This document shows, in pieces, positions 1 through 12,818 of a stretch of 64,000 nucleotides of DNA; position 1 is the stretch's first letter; each line of letters opens with the position of its first letter. Origin of the DNA: Petrolisthes cinctipes. Lineage: Eukaryota > Arthropoda > Malacostraca > Decapoda > Porcellanidae. The notes beneath the pieces were generated by a model, which was not told the origin of the DNA, did no database searches, and saw only the letters and a list, made by a program, of their open reading frames with translations. The stretch lies in contig JAWQEG010002482.1 of the NCBI GenBank assembly GCA_033782935.1, positions 69,501 to 133,500 of the forward strand, in the 5' to 3' direction. The position numbers and the translations under genes are program-made.

Positions 1-3000
1 TTTGGAGCTCGGCATCTTGACCAGTAGGTCAAATATATATTCGTTATATATCTCAGCAAAAGAAACAAAGATAGCATACATTGTGCTGCTATCACCACCA
101 CCATCACTCCCATCCAGGCAGGTGTTATAATGGCACTGACTCGACAACTCTGTTGACATATACATGGAAATACTCTTACCTCAGAAGTATTATATTCCTG
201 TGCTACAGGAAAACATTGATGCATACGAAATTGCTAGCAAAAATTACACAAACTACCGTACTGTATGAATATTTGTCTCAACACAAGCAAAATATACTAT
301 GTATAACTTAAGGGTTCTTGGTAAGAAGATTTTATAATGCTTGGGAATTTTGTTACACTGAATTGGATAAAAGGGTAAACAGTACTTGGGCTTTGCAAGG
401 CCAAAAATTTGGGTAAAATTTGTCACGAACACAATTCAGCAAAAGAAAACACACTTTCGCAATTGTGGTACATGCGATTATCATAAGTGATAGCAAAAGT
501 GCCCAACACTGCATTGTAGAGTTGATATCTACAAAGATAGCACGACTTCAAATTTATACGAGACAAAAAATTGTAAGCATTTCATAAATACAGTTACCTC
601 TGTTTCTTTCAGTCATGCTACTGGATGCTGCGCTGGTTTCACTCCCGGCCTGGGACAGTCTCACGCTGTCTTCACTACAAGACAACTTGGAGAGGCCCTA
701 TACAATGCATGGAAGACACAAAATTAATTTGCTACACAAAACTAAAACACAAGAATACATTACACTCAGCAAACCCCCCCATAATTCTCAATTAGTCATA
801 GTTACCAAGGCAAAAATTTATTTATTTAAAAATCATTTTACAATGATAAAAATAACAGAGGAAGGTAGTCGTAACAAATTCCCTTCTGTCATACCACTAT
901 ACAATAAGGGGAGGCCAAAACTCAGAATGGTGTCACCCTAATACACCTTGTTTAATTAAATAGGACATGACATCCCAGTAAGTAATGGGACGGAAACTCT
1001 GCAATTTTCATGTGCCAGGGAGAGGCTACGTACACCCACTAGGCCCGTATAGTATTTAAGACTATTTATCATCTACTCTTCTACCTTGGCCAGCCCTGAA
1101 GGAGTGTTTCAGTGAGGGAATAATATGTCAATTTGCATGAATAAATATACAGTATTATCAAAATATCTCAATTACTAAATAGAAAAAACAAATGGATACA
1201 GTGTCAGATTAAGTGTATCACAAAATGCATATACTGTACAGTCGGCAAAAAAAGTTTCGTTACCATCCTTTTAACACTGTGATGTAATGTTGGTAGGCCT
1301 GGCGTGACGCGAGTGTCTTATATATACCTCCGTCACCCCATGTGCTCCTCAGTGCCTATTGGGCAGGGGAGTAGGAATGATGTTCTTTACCCTGTGCTAC
1401 TTTTTCTGGGTATTTCACGGTTATTCTTGTTCTAAAATACTCAAACTCATTTCTTTATGTTTAATAATGAATAGTTAAATAGCAAGAGTTCTTGAACACT
1501 CAAAATTTAATTAAAAATCAGCTAAACTTTTGATATAAAAAATTTGTCACTGACGCGGCCCGAGTATTATAGGCAGGGGCGAAGACAATACCAGTCTCGG
1601 ATGACGAGGCACACCTGCCCAGTAGGCGGAGTACTAATCTTACCGCGCTTAACCATGTTCAAATTAACGTAGGGGTGGTAACGAAACTTTTTTTGCCGAC
1701 TGTACAGTAGAAAAAGTTGTCTCAACCTGCCTGGGTCAATGCTGTCATCTACATATGCATCCAGTCATACCTTATGGATATCAACCCCAATATACAGGGA
1801 ACAGTTCATATCAAGATTAATTTGAAAATCAGACATCCAATATTTTTTTATGATTATGCTGATTGGTGTGGAGTATTCAGCTGACCCAGGATTAAGGGGC
1901 TAAAGATAATAGAAAAATTATATTAAGAATGAAACTACTTCCTTTTACACCAATGAAAGTTGGAATATCATACTATATACTATAGACAGTAGTATCATAA
2001 CTGCTTTCAATTACCATAAGAGACTGCGACATGGTAGAGCTGAGGGAAGCACCAAGCTTGAAAATATTTTCCTTTCTTTCTTCCTCCTTAAGCACATCTT
2101 TCTCCTCAAGGCGTACCACATCACAGAAAAATTTAGGTTTAATGTTGCAGTGAGGGTAGCGACTCTCACCAATAGTACTGAAAAGAACATCCAAGGTGCG
2201 GGGAAGAATACCAGCATTGGTTGGTGTTCCTGCACCCACATTCAATTGTATTAGTTTAGGAAAAGGAAGCCAGAAACTGCAATGCACAAATACAGAGTCT
2301 AAAGTAGGTTAACATTAAATTCACATCACTTGGGGATTTTAGCAAATTGTATTATATACCTTCTTTGAGTTACAGTACTATAAAACAAATTACATTTACT
2401 GTATACAATACTATACAATATATCATATCTTACCTTGGATAGTGAAGGTCTTGCCTGAGTTTGTTGCACCGTATGTATAAAGGAGACAATTTTGTCCACT
2501 GATAAAGTCATTAACAAGATTCAAGGTAGAAGTATCAAACAATTCCTTTTGAGTTGTAGAGGGACCATATATGTGCGAGAACATAAATCTGCAAAACACA
2601 TAAGGAAATTCCATTACATTTCATCATCAATATCTCATTTCCCTTATTTTTCCCAAGGGGTGGGAAATTCAAAATAGAGACAGAATATCCAGTGAAAGAG
2701 AGCTTTTTGCAATTTCTCCAGCATACAGCAGAAGCATAAGCCCCACCCACTTGGACTGAGCAGGAGGTTTTACCTGATTTGTCCAGACACTAAGGCAGTG
2801 GTTCTTAAACTTCTTTGCCTCACGCCCCCCTCTGCATTATGTCTAGATCCCGCGCCCCCCTATCCCTTAAAATGTTTACCAAACAGTATACTATGAATTT
2901 ACAATTACTTATGGTATGGGTGGGGTGGCGTATCTGCTCGGCAGTAACATTGGTAAATTTTTTGGCAATTTTGCAATAATTAACATCACAGATTATTTAC

Positions 3001-6000
3001 CAGAACCCTGCTCATGCTCCCCCTGGAAGCTTCTGGTGCCCCCCAGTTGCTCTAAGGGTTAATTAGAGATAATTTTAAATAGACAATACTGATGTACTTT
3101 AGTCTTACTGAATGCCATGCTTTAAAGCCATTACTTTCCAATGTGTCAAGACCTCTTCATATGGGGATTCATTGTACAAGTATGTGGAATTGGAAACTAA
3201 ACTTTCCAGTTACAAAATCAGCTTGATGAGCACTTACTGAGGTAAAAGATATACATACACCCAACATTTGGAGCTGATCGTACTATTTAATTGCAGTAGT
3301 AATTCATATCCTTAAATATGACAATATTTTAAAGCAGCAAAGGAAGTACATGTACAGTCAGTACTGTAATACTCACTTCTGACACAGATTACTAATGCCA
3401 TGGGTACTGTTCTTGAATGTGTTGGAAGAGGCTGGGGCAGTGAGGAGGATGTTGTGGTTATCTAATAATTCAACTTGGGTATCCTGAATGGAAGAAAGAT
3501 AATTCAGTCCTATCCTGCATTTCTCTTTTCTACAACACACTATGTAAGGATGAAGAGCATTATGTCTGCCAGACATCCTCACCAAGCAAAAAAATTTAAA
3601 ATATCAAGCAATCTAAAATCATGTCCAATTTCATTCAAGATCCACAAACTAATATAATTTATATATAAGACAAACCAAACAACTAGACCCTACTAACTCA
3701 GATATCAGCTATATAGGTGACAAAAATTAATATTTAGTTGTTGATGTTCTCCCGGGGCAGACCCCTGGTACACTCTGGTCGCAGTGAAAAAAAAACAAAT
3801 TAAAATAAAGGAGGGGCTGGCCCTATATGCCTGGGCTACTGAAGCACATCCCAGGGAAATGGGACCAGAGCTTACTGGACCAGGGAAGTCTGGGGGCCTC
3901 ATTGGTGAGGAAGGTCTTTGATACCACAGCCAGAGCTATGGGCCCAAGTCCACGTTACCACAAGAGCTACAAGTGAGGCCGCATCTTCCACGAGACCAGC
4001 CCTGAAGGGACCACAAGGGAGAGGGAGTTTACACTGCTGCATGCAAAGGGATAATACACTCCCGTGTGCTGGCGGTCCACACACCAGTGGAAAAAAATAA
4101 GAGCCTCCGGTTGCAGTACACCTTACATGGATTTTTAATCCATGTGGACAGATCTCGTCAAATCCACTAGAAAGTGACCAGATCCTACAACAATAATTAT
4201 TCTAGCCCTGTGGAGGATGGCTAATATTCACAGAGAATAAAGTCAGCCCCCCTGGGCAGTATATTTGGTAAATGCTTGTACAACGTTCACATTACAGAGA
4301 CAGCACTATAATAAAACTCTTAAGGAAAACAAAAGCAGGGAATCGCAAAGGATCGCTGACATTAACATTGAATGAGATTGGGCTTATGCCATGGCCTAGT
4401 TCATGATGATGTGCTGGCACATGGGAGACTTCAACAATATGAATGAACGATATGTGAATTTTCAAGAAAGCACAGTGCAACTGCAAGATGAGTATATAGC
4501 TGCAAAACACACAGCTTTTGTCATGGGGAAGCATAATGAATGACACTGGGTTAATGCCATTACAGTACCTTAGTGGTCAAAAGTATGAAAGAAACAATAA
4601 TGAAACAAAACTTGTAAGAAGTGTCCATGATTGATATCATGTTAAAATACTTTCATATAGGCCTAGTTGATTACATCTTAAAGAAGTTAACAAATTGTCA
4701 TGTCATGAATCAAGTTTGTTACCTACAGTAGGCCTGACAATTATCCCTCTACAGTACTAGGCTACACTTTACTGACTCATACCTCCCCCTCCAAATTCTC
4801 TCCTGGTAGGCTGGGTCGCACTCGCAGGTACACCTTCAAGTTCTCGTCCTCTACATCTTGGAAAACGTTACTTAGGTTCTTGCAAGGGTTAAACGTCAGG
4901 TCCACAGTGTAGCTTAGAATAAACAAAGAACAGTAATGAGATTCAGAAATGACACTAGTTGAAACTAAGTTATAACAACAACCATAAAGACACTTCAACA
5001 TCTTGTCCATAAAGGGCATTCATAACAAAATGCAATTTTCACATGCGAAATTATAAACATGGAGTCATAAGAATAGAGTTTATCAAACAAGAGCCACATG
5101 AAACTGCTTTAACAATGGCAAAGCAACCAAACAAGTCACATGCTTCCTCCTCAATTAAATAATTAAGGGACTAAATAAAAAATTAGTTCATGATAGCAGC
5201 ATTCTATAAAGAAGCATGCAAAATAGATGCCAATACCAATAGTCGTTTAGGTGAATCAATGGCCCTGCTCCATTCATAATTTGCTGGAACACAATATGTA
5301 TGGAAGGTAGCCAGTTTACTGTACCCTTACAGGATGGCAGGTAACTTTAACCATCATTTTGTATTTTACATATGTAGTTCTCATTCATAGAATTAAGACA
5401 TTTGATGGGTCTCTTCCAATCTCTCCTATCCCCAACTCTCTCACCGTCATTCATTTCATTTATATGGACTGACCCCTTTTTCATTCACAGATACTCCCAT
5501 TAAGGGCTGGCCAAAGCAAAACAAACAATAACATCTTATTTAGTAAGGTTTCACTGGGGGCTATATCTCGTCCATACCACCACAATTTTTTTTTTTCCCC
5601 TAAATCAATTGCTCATCTCCTCCAGTCTAAACCACTCCACTAGTGACCTCCCTACTCAATGACCCAATATCCAACCTTACTCTCATCATATTCCTGGGCT
5701 TTCACTGGTCACATTTCATTATTTTAACTGATACTGGTCAAATCTCATACTTCAGTATATTCTCAATCTCTTGGTCAGTATAACAATACTGTTATCATTG
5801 TCAAAGGTTTGGTTATATTGCCCAGAAATGTTCAGCCAAAACAAAGGGAGAAGTTACAATCTGTGCTAAGTGTGCTGGTAACCATAACACGAGGCATTGT
5901 ACGTCTACTGAGAGCAAGTGTATAAGCTGTATGAGGTTTAAGAAAAGTGATTTTGAGCATGTAGCAAATGATGTGAAGTATTGTTCAGTTATGCAAGAAA

Positions 6001-7427
6001 ATCAAAAGTAGCACAGAAAACTGATACTGAGTAGCATAGACTCAATTCTACAGGGTGGTTTTTTCATTGCACAGTTATGATAATGATAAGTTTTGAGAAA
6101 TTACACAAAGAATATTTAAAGACATTTTTAAGTGGCTTTTAAGAAATGTCTGGATTAGTGATAATAGCAATTAATTTTTAAAGAAAAGATTGAAAACATA
6201 TCTGTTCACGGGTTACGACATGGATAATATGAACATTAGAAATGATTATTGTGTTAAATAATATTGAGGGAAGCCCTCAGACCACCATCTGCTGGTGGAC
6301 CAGGGCAGAGAATATCTAACAAGTAACAAGTAAATGTGCATAGTAAATTTGCTCTCTCATCATATGATTTTGGTGCCAATGGGATGTACAGAGCAGAGAC
6401 CCGTAGATTACTGATTACCACAAGTGTTCCTTGAAAATGTCAATGGATCGATGCATAATACTGTACTACAGTCAGGGATGGGGTCAATTCATTTTTATCA
6501 ATTCAATTCCAATTCGGAACAAAATTTTAGTTTATCAATTCCAATTCAGTTCAATTCATTCGTAAAAACAAAATCTTCAATTTAAATTCAATTCAATTCA
6601 TTCGCAAAAACAAAATCTTCAATTCAAATTTAATTCACGAGCGCTTAAATTTCAATTCAAATGCTTTTAAAATTAAAATTATATTGATCTCTCAGAAAGA
6701 AATAGATAAAAATGCTTTACAAGTTCACATCTTTATTTTTATTGAAAAATACTTTACAGTATAATACTTTAAAAGTTTAAACTGTTGAGTTACTTCACTC
6801 ACTTGTATTAGACTTCTAAAAATAATACACAAATTCTGTTTGTTACAAAATAGCATATTTTTTACTCAAATCAAAATATTAATTTGTTAAATTACATATA
6901 TTAATAAACAAAATAAGAATGAATTCAAGTTACTGAGGAATCTGAGGATTGCATCTAATCATCATGAGTTGTTCAAATCTTGTATCAATTCACTTCAATT
7001 CATATATCAATTCCTTCATCAATTCATTTCAATTCACATAAATTCCAATTCAATTCAATTAAATTTTAAAATGGTTATTTTTCAATTCAATTCAATTCCT
7101 AATCACGGAGGTTTTACATCAATTCCAATTCAATTCACGAATTGACCCCATCCAATGTATAATACTGTACTACATTATTAAATGTAAATGGACCAATACA
7201 TAATACTGTACCATACTACAGTATTCAGGATTAAACCCAACTGGGCATCAACTACAGTACTGTACCATATTTTCAGATTTGTACTATATTATTGTAATTC
7301 ATATGGGAATTTATCATAATAAAGACACAAGATATATAAATGTAATCATAAATAGATAGTTATGGAGATAGTCAACTTACTGGTCATCCATATCTGTAGC
7401 TCTAAGGAATGACAAGGTAGGATCCAT
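1..7427 (-). CDS. KIF20: Kinesin-6 family motor, KIF20A/KIF20B-like, 5' part (7 exons, runs off left edge)
   Basis: Mitotic microtubule motor of the kinesin-6 class (KIF20A/MKLP2, KIF20B), which acts in cytokinesis. Coding exons on the minus strand: 7427-7381, 4912-4783, 3483-3377, 2588-2434, 2229-1974, 674-598 and 149-1. Each has a GT donor and AG acceptor, and the phases join to 307 residues with no stop. The start is the ATG at 7427 (MDPTLSFLRATDMDDH). The motor opens with VYLRVRPSLPGE. The P-loop is GATNSGKT (residues about 135-142); the N in place of the usual G in TNSGKT is typical of KIF20. Next comes TIQGTPTNAGILPRTLDVLF, a Ser-rich insertion, then SFAEIYNEYIFDLL. Switch I, switch II, the stalk and the tail lie beyond the window. 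Splice joins are inferred; the family assignment is secure. Confidence 0.9.
1239..1702. mobile_element. Intact 464-bp MITE with mariner-type ends in a KIF20 intron
   Basis: Both ends carry the same inverted repeat of about 27 bp, beginning CAGTCGGCAAAAAAAG, and both are flanked by TA. This is the signature of a Tc1/mariner-mobilised non-autonomous element. No coding capacity is seen. A single CAGTCGGCGTCAAAAATC end near 43220 may be a relative. Confidence 0.8.
2795..3060. mobile_element. hAT-like relic
   Basis: It starts CAGTGGTTCTTAAACTT, like hAT-group ends, and is followed by C-rich blocks (CGCCCCCC, TGCCCCCCAG). The other end near 3055 (CTCTAAGGGTTAA) is degenerate, so the boundary is approximate. 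Confidence 0.4.
3735..4262 (-). repeat. About 530-bp dispersed retroposon with (AAC)n tail
   Basis: This block is closely matched in opposite orientation at 37427-37995, with a partial copy at 29930-30090. The copies end in AACAACAAC-type tails (seen here as GTTGTTG at 3738), which suggests retroposition, perhaps a SINE. Short open frames in it are conserved only because the repeat is. Confidence 0.65.
5790..6011 (+). pseudogene. LINE ORF1 zinc-knuckle fragment
   Basis: Seventy-three codons are open from 5790 to a TAG at 6009-6011. They encode three Cys clusters in order: CYHCQRFGYIAQKC (CCHC with Tyr in the His position), CAKCAGNHNTRHC, and CISCMRFKKSDFEH. This arrangement is typical of gag-like ORF1 of jockey-related non-LTR retrotransposons. 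It lies in a KIF20 intron, antisense to the gene, with no RT nearby. Confidence 0.75.
6473..7153. mobile_element. AATTC-rich non-autonomous DNA element
   Basis: It opens CAGGGATGGGGTCAATTC and closes with the inverted form GAATTGACCCCATCC; the interior at both ends is dominated by CAATTCAATT repeats. The ends resemble hAT elements. A 15-bp stretch (TAATACTGTACTACA) occurs on both flanks, longer than a hAT target duplication, so it may be a pre-existing host repeat. Confidence 0.55.
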
Positions 7428-7462
7428 AGTTCACAATTAGTTTCAACCAGTTCTTGTAACAT
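7428..7462 (-). other. KIF20 5' UTR segment with upstream out-of-frame ATG
   Basis: A good acceptor (CCCTCCCTCCAG) ends at 7463, so an untranslated exon must lie further upstream. The 35 nt before the start hold another ATG at 7462 whose frame (MLQELVETNCELW...) differs from the kinesin frame. It could act as a uORF. Confidence 0.5.
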
Positions 7463-7589
7463 CTGGAGGGAGGGAGGGACATAGCATTATTATAATAAAA
7501 ATGTTTATTGCTAAATGGGTATCAACAAAACTTGTGCCACCTTTATTTGAAGAAACCATATGGTATTATTACAGACATACTGTGTTCTT

Positions 7590-7880
7590 GGCTAGGACTG
7601 CACAGTGTTACCACATCCGGCTAGGTCCCAGGAATTTGCCCTGGTCACTTTATGATAGTTTACACTGGTTATATCCCGGTAGTTTGCCCAGGTTAGGTCC
7701 CAGTAGTCTGCTGTGGTCTAGGTTAGGTTAGGTCAGACTAATTTCCAAATTATGTTTGTAAAACATATCTCCGAGAAAAACACCATAGATGAAAAGTGTG
7801 TTAGAATGGTCCAAAATAGTGGGTAATGATACTAAAATATACAATATAGTGAACACAGTACTTGTGTAAATTTACCAACC
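7590..7880. repeat. Family F repeat (CCGGCTAGGTCC / GGTTAGGTCCCGG)
   Basis: It starts at CACATCCGGCTAGGTCC, carries short GGTTAGGTCC repeats, and ends in the conserved block with AGAATGGTCCAAAATAGTGGG. Related copies are at 41965-42505, 43740-43960, 58070-59730 and 60200-60800. Confidence 0.6.
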
Positions 7881-8944
7881 ATTTGTATAAGTAACAAGTC
7901 CATTACAAAGTAGTAACATTCTTGGTTTGACACTTCATACTTCTTTGGTATTAATTAACCAAAACAATTCTTGTACAGTACAAAATATATTCCATTTGAC
8001 TTTGTCACTCAACTGTGGGATAAATATTTGCCTATTTGAATGTGTAAAAACAAGTGTTTCAAATGTATTGGGACAGTATGAGCCTTGGTGAAACTTGAAA
8101 AATACATTTTTTTTTTTTTTTTGTGGAATGAAGAGGCGGCAGCAAACATAGCTGTCTGGAGGAGTCAAATATAATTATATCATGATGATTAAACACACAG
8201 TCAATGGGAAATGACTTTGTTGTTGCTAATAGTTAATAAAATAAAGCATTTCTCTAAAACATTAATAGCATCAAGAGCGGGTACATAAAGTATCCACAAA
8301 TTATAAGCTTCCCACTTTTCATAAAGAAAGATACGGTACAAGATTTTAATTCTCCCATAAAAGGTTTATCGGTGTCAAGGTGACCTGGGCTGTACAGTAA
8401 AGAATTATAATCCTACCAGTAAGCTAATTATATTATTATATGTCCAAATTAAACCCTTCATATATTCAAAAGATGACACAGAATGATAAAAAACCTACAT
8501 CTATAATATCTAACAAGGACATATGAGTCAATAGAGTAAATGACAAGTATAAGGAAACAAACATACCAATCCATTAGCAAAATAATATAGTTATGTCTTA
8601 TTGACAGTTTATCTACAATTAAAACCTTGGCAGAAGTAGCCATAGTAAGCACCACTTACTTATAACACATTAACTGCTTCTAACATGTCACTATATTAAA
8701 GTATTATACCTTTATTTACTCGTAAGTAGCCATAGTAAGCACAATTTATTTACCAACCATAATAACATCTCAATATATTCCATTATTATACCTTTTATTT
8801 ACTCTAGGGTAAACTACTTTATGTAGTATATACGTGTAAACACAAATATTAACTTACTTATTACTATTAAGCTGAAAATGTGTTTATTTGTTGTGTTGGA
8901 ATACTACAGCTGGCTCAGGGCTGGCGTCCTATAAAATAATTTGG

Positions 8945-8972
8945 TTTAAAAGTTGAAGTTGAACGGACCAAT
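8945..8972 (-). promoter_or_regulatory. Candidate KIF20 promoter elements (CCAAT box and CHR-like)
   Basis: On the minus strand an inverted CCAAT box (ATTGG, 8972-8968) is followed 17 bp later by TTTAAA (8950-8945), a CHR-like hexamer. Paired CCAAT and CHR sites drive mitotic genes in animals. The block 8880-9070 is free of the local repeats. Placement fits a noncoding first exon; no start site is demonstrated. Confidence 0.3.
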
Positions 8973-9529
8973 CACAGACACTGACTCACACTAACTTTAG
9001 TACAGTGTCATTGTTGCCAGTTCTGCTGGATGATGGTTGAGGAATATTGCCTTCACAACGGTACTCCTCTTGTTGACTCGTTAATTAATATGATAGTATT
9101 AATACTAATGCTGTGCTTATGTCCGTCTATTATTTTCTATATTTTCCTTTCCTTTATTTTATGTTAATCCTTGTGTTTTCCTTTCTTTTTCTCTTTTTTT
9201 CAAATTTGAAATTGGCAGTCTGTTGTTACACTTATATTTTTTTCATTAAATAGTAGCTGTCCTAAAATATTGTTTTCATTTTCTATATATAGTTGTTGCA
9301 AATTCACATTTTTCACATTTTTCAAGCATGTTCTGCGCTAGAATTTGCCTCGGTCAGCGCTAGTTTTCCGCTAGATTTTCATCCGTAGCGCTAGAAAAGT
9401 AGCTAGATTATCCTGGCAGGCTTTTAATGGCTATTTATTTTACTTCATGTACTGAACGCTTTCATGTAAAATGTTTAAAATGCAATGAAATGACAGGAAG
9501 CAGAAGCTAAACAAATTAAAGAAACTTTA

Positions 9530-10005
9530 TCTCCCACCTTTCCTTCTATTTCCTTCCTTCTCTCAGCCCATCTCTCTATCCCCCCTTTCCTTCTCTCTGT
9601 CCTCTCTATCCCCTCCTTTCCTTCTTTCTATCCCCTCCTTTCCTTCTCTCTGTCCATCTCTCTATCCCATCCTTTCCTTCTCTCTGTCCATCTCTCTATC
9701 CCCTCCTTTCATTCTCTCTGTCCATCTCTCTATCCCCTCCTTTCCTTCTCTGTCCATCTCTCTATCCCCTCCTTTCATTCTCTCTGTCCATCTCTCTATC
9801 CCCTCCTTTCCTTCTGTCCATCTCTCTATCACCTTCTTGTCCCTCCTTTCCTTCTCTCTATCACCTTCTTGTCACTCCTTCCCTTGATCTCTCTATCACC
9901 TTGTCCCTCCTTTCCTTCTCTCTATCACCTTCTTTCCTTCTCTCTATCACTTTTTTGTCCCTTCTTTCCCTCTGTCCATCTCTCTATCACCTTCTTCCTG
10001 TCCCT
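9530..10005 (+). repeat. Polypyrimidine minisatellite (CCTTTCCTTCTCTCTGTCCA-type unit)
   Basis: Units of roughly 35-40 bp built from TCCTTTCCTTCTCTCTGTCC and ATCTCTCTATCCCCT repeat across the block, and an ATT tract follows at 10008-10025. Almost every base is C or T, so open frames here are artefacts. Confidence 0.85.
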
Positions 10006-10207
10006 CATTATTATTATTATTATTATAGTAGTAGTAGTATTTGTAATAGTACTAATTATGTCTTTTTTTTATAATTAATGTGTAGGCCTATATTTAACTA
10101 CATACTGTATATTATTCTTTGTTGTATAGTATTTATTTATTTGTGGTTTTAGTGCAGTCATAATTTTTGTTTTTGGATTTATTTAATTTATATTTTTTAT
10201 TTTAAAA

Positions 10208-10286
10208 GTGGGACTCCGTCAAGGCTGTGTGATGTCACCATGGTTGTCTAATATTTATATGGATGGTGTGGCAAGAGAGGTAAATC
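10208..10286 (+). pseudogene. LINE reverse-transcriptase fragment
   Basis: It encodes VGLRQGCVMSPWLSNIYMDG, the conserved RT stretch that follows the thumb-proximal turn in many arthropod LINEs (G-RQGC-SP-L-N-YMD). Only about 26 codons survive before the sequence switches directly into a TTAA MITE at 10287. Confidence 0.7.
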
Positions 10287-10405
10287 CAAAGTATGCCAGG
10301 AAACAGCAGGACCAGCAGAAGAGCAAAAGTAATGGTGGTCTGCTGCTTGGAATAGTTTGGAGGAATCAGTTGCTCCAGATTTACCAACACAAAATTTCCC
10401 CCTTA
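10287..10405 (+). mobile_element. 5'-truncated TTAA MITE, family A
   Basis: It matches the inner and right part of family A (AAAGTATGCCAGGAAACAG to the CCCCCTTAA end). The left end is missing at the junction with LINE sequence. Confidence 0.6.
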
Positions 10406-10440
10406 AGGCTTTTTATTACATTCACTAAATAATAATGTAT

Positions 10441-11330
10441 AGGAATGTAAAAACCTCCTTCCTTCAACACTTTCTCCATCTTCTTCTTCTCTTCCTCCTA
10501 ATCCTAATCCTCCTACTTCTCTTTCATCCTTTCCTATCTCCTAATAATACTGTTTCCTCGTTCATCCCTTTTCTTTCCTCACTATCTCCTCTTCCTCCTC
10601 CTTCTATATACCCCCTTCCTCCTCCACAATCTAACCCCCATGCACTCCCCCCCCCCCACCTATCAGCCTCATTAATAGTGTAGGCGGGGGAGGGGCTAGG
10701 GGGTAGAGATCGACTGACATTGCCACACACTCCACGGGAAAACAATCCACCCTATCACCTATGAAGATCAAGGAACACAGACCTCTCTCTCTCTCTCTTG
10801 CCTTCCATTGCCTTCACTCTTTTCTCTCTATCTTTATCTCCATCATCTCATTTCATCTCGTCTCATCTTTCTGAGTGTGTGTGTGTGTGTATCTGTTACC
10901 CGTTTATTTTCTGGTATAGTTGGGAGGAACCAATTGCCTCCATGCCCTCCTTTTCCACAGTTTTTTCCCTATCCTTCTCCTTTCTCCATTTTCCCAATCA
11001 ATTTCCCCTTCCCATCTTCTATCCCCTCCCCTCCCTCCCTCCTTTCGTTCCACCTAACTCTTTCCCTCACCTCCCTTCCTTCCACTTAACCTTCCCCTTC
11101 CCTCCCGCCTTCGCCTAACCCCTTTCCCACCTTTCTCCTCCCATTCCCTATCCCTCTCCTTTTCTCCCCCTCCTCCCCCCCTTCACCTAACTCCTTCCCT
11201 TCCCCTCTCTCCTCTCATTCCCTATCACTCCTTCTCCTTCCCTTCACCTAACCCCTTCCTTTCCCCTCTCTCTTCCCATTCCCTTTTCCTCTTCCCTATC
11301 ACTCCTTCTCCTTCCCTTCACCTAAACCCT
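10441..11330 (+). repeat. Second polypyrimidine block
   Basis: Two C/T-rich stretches (10455-10680 and 10940-11325) flank a short mixed region that holds a GT repeat at 10874-10891. The right stretch is built from units such as CACCTAACCCCTTTCCCTCC. No gene is seen. Confidence 0.7.
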
Positions 11331-12180
11331 TATAAACTTATAAAAGACACTTAATTGCTGTCATTGGAAGATAAAATGCAGACTATCCAGACTAACTATT
11401 GGACAATACACAACCCAAGTTCAGCAGTATGTTTAAGTAGGGAATTTTCCTGTTTTTAATTATTTTGACACTCCTTTAATTAGGAAATTCTTCATTCTGG
11501 AGAAACCCCTTTATACCTAATTATCTATCCAACAATCTCCAGGGTGTTGGTTCATGGGGTTTGGGGTGGTGCAAAATACATAAAATTAACTGTCTCATTT
11601 GTCTAAATTAGTGAATGACAGCATAAAAATTATTTATTCTGTGGTTGGCTGAAACTATAAATTTACCATCATTACTCAGACAGCGTGATGGGCAACATAA
11701 ACCTGCATTTATTCATCCTCAGTAGCATATGAATACCTTATAAAGTATTTCCCTAACCACTTAATTGCGGGCAAAATCGAGCTTGGCAACTTTGTAAACA
11801 ACACATTTGATGGCTAATAGCATGTAAATCATGTACGCTACATAAATTACCGCTAGAGACCTGCCAGCTGAGGCCGACTGAACCATGGGCTGAATCATGT
11901 GTGGGCTGGTGAGGCCAGCCACTTCAGACCACCAGGCACTAGACAGGCTGCTCGCCTGATGATATTGTTTTGAAGAGTGAGTAGGCCTAGCTGTTTACAG
12001 TAAATTAGAAGATGGTACTTAATTAACATACTTATAGGAAAGTTTCTCTGCTAACGAGCAGAGGTTAGTTGTCAAACATTTACATGAGTGACTCCTATCT
12101 GGATGAATATCATTGTCCACAATTGTACACAGAAAAGATATCGTATTATAATGAATATTTTTACCCTTCTTGTGTGACAG

Positions 12181-12281
12181 TGGAGCAGATCTTCCGTGAG
12201 GCCAACATCTCCCCGGGTGGAGTGGTGAGATACCAAGACTTATGTAGGATTGTGTGTGATCCTGTCCCTGATTACTACTGA
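12181..12281 (+). CDS. CALML4: Terminal exon of an EF-hand protein, CALML4-like
   Basis: A splice acceptor (TGTGTGACAG) precedes 101 nt ending in TGA. In phase 1 it encodes VEQIFREANISPGGVVRY followed by QDLCRIVCDPVPDYY. This aligns along its length with the last EF-hand of calmodulin-like protein 4, which in vertebrates has LFREADIEPNGKVKYDEF and ends in RDY. CALML4 is a light chain associated with unconventional myosins. The loop lacks most acidic calcium ligands, so binding is doubtful. No upstream EF-hand exons were found in the window, so they are either diverged, hidden among repeats, or absent (an orphan exon). A strong donor (GTGGTGAGT, 12292) lies just after the stop. Confidence 0.5.
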
Positions 12282-12582
12282 TGAAAATGTGGTGAGTGAG
12301 GAAAGGACAGTCAACACCATCAGTATCCTGCCTGCCACCCTTGACCTTCTATACACACACATACACATATTATACACTGTACACACACACACTACCCATG
12401 TGTAATTTTCTGTATTCACTTATATACGGTACCTCTTCTTTTCTTCTCCTTCACTTTCCAGTTCACATAAGTAGCAAACTTCTTTCCCAGTTGATTCTAA
12501 CAACATTTACATATATTTTTCATTACTTTGTCTCTATCTCAGTCTTTCTCTATATCTCTCTGTCTCTGGTTATTTACTTATT

Positions 12583-12751
12583 TTAAGGGGATAGTACAGT
12601 CTTGGTAATTCTGGAGCAACTGATTCCTCCAAACTATTTCAAGCAACAGGCCACCATAAATTATTATTGTTAATCTGGTCCTGTTTCCTGGCATACTTTG
12701 GAGGAATCGAGGTACTCTAATGTACCAAAAGTAGCTATAGTATCTCTTTAA
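12583..12751. mobile_element. TTAA MITE, family A
   Basis: It is flanked by TTAA on both sides (12583-12586, 12748-12751). The left arm has GGGGATAGTACAGT and CTGATTCCTCCAAACTATTC; the right arm has CATACTTTGGAGGAATC. The TTAA target suggests mobilisation by a piggyBac-type transposase. Confidence 0.75.
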
Positions 12752-12818
12752 CCAGTGTTTTTTACATAATGAAGGCTCAGAAACTTTATGAATTCATCTC
12801 ATATTACTCCTTCCATAG

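Noticed and set aside
9528..11330. Several long open frames in C/T-rich sequence
   Set aside because: Low-complexity polypyrimidine repeats lack stops by composition; peptides are Ser/Pro/Leu monotony with no splice context.
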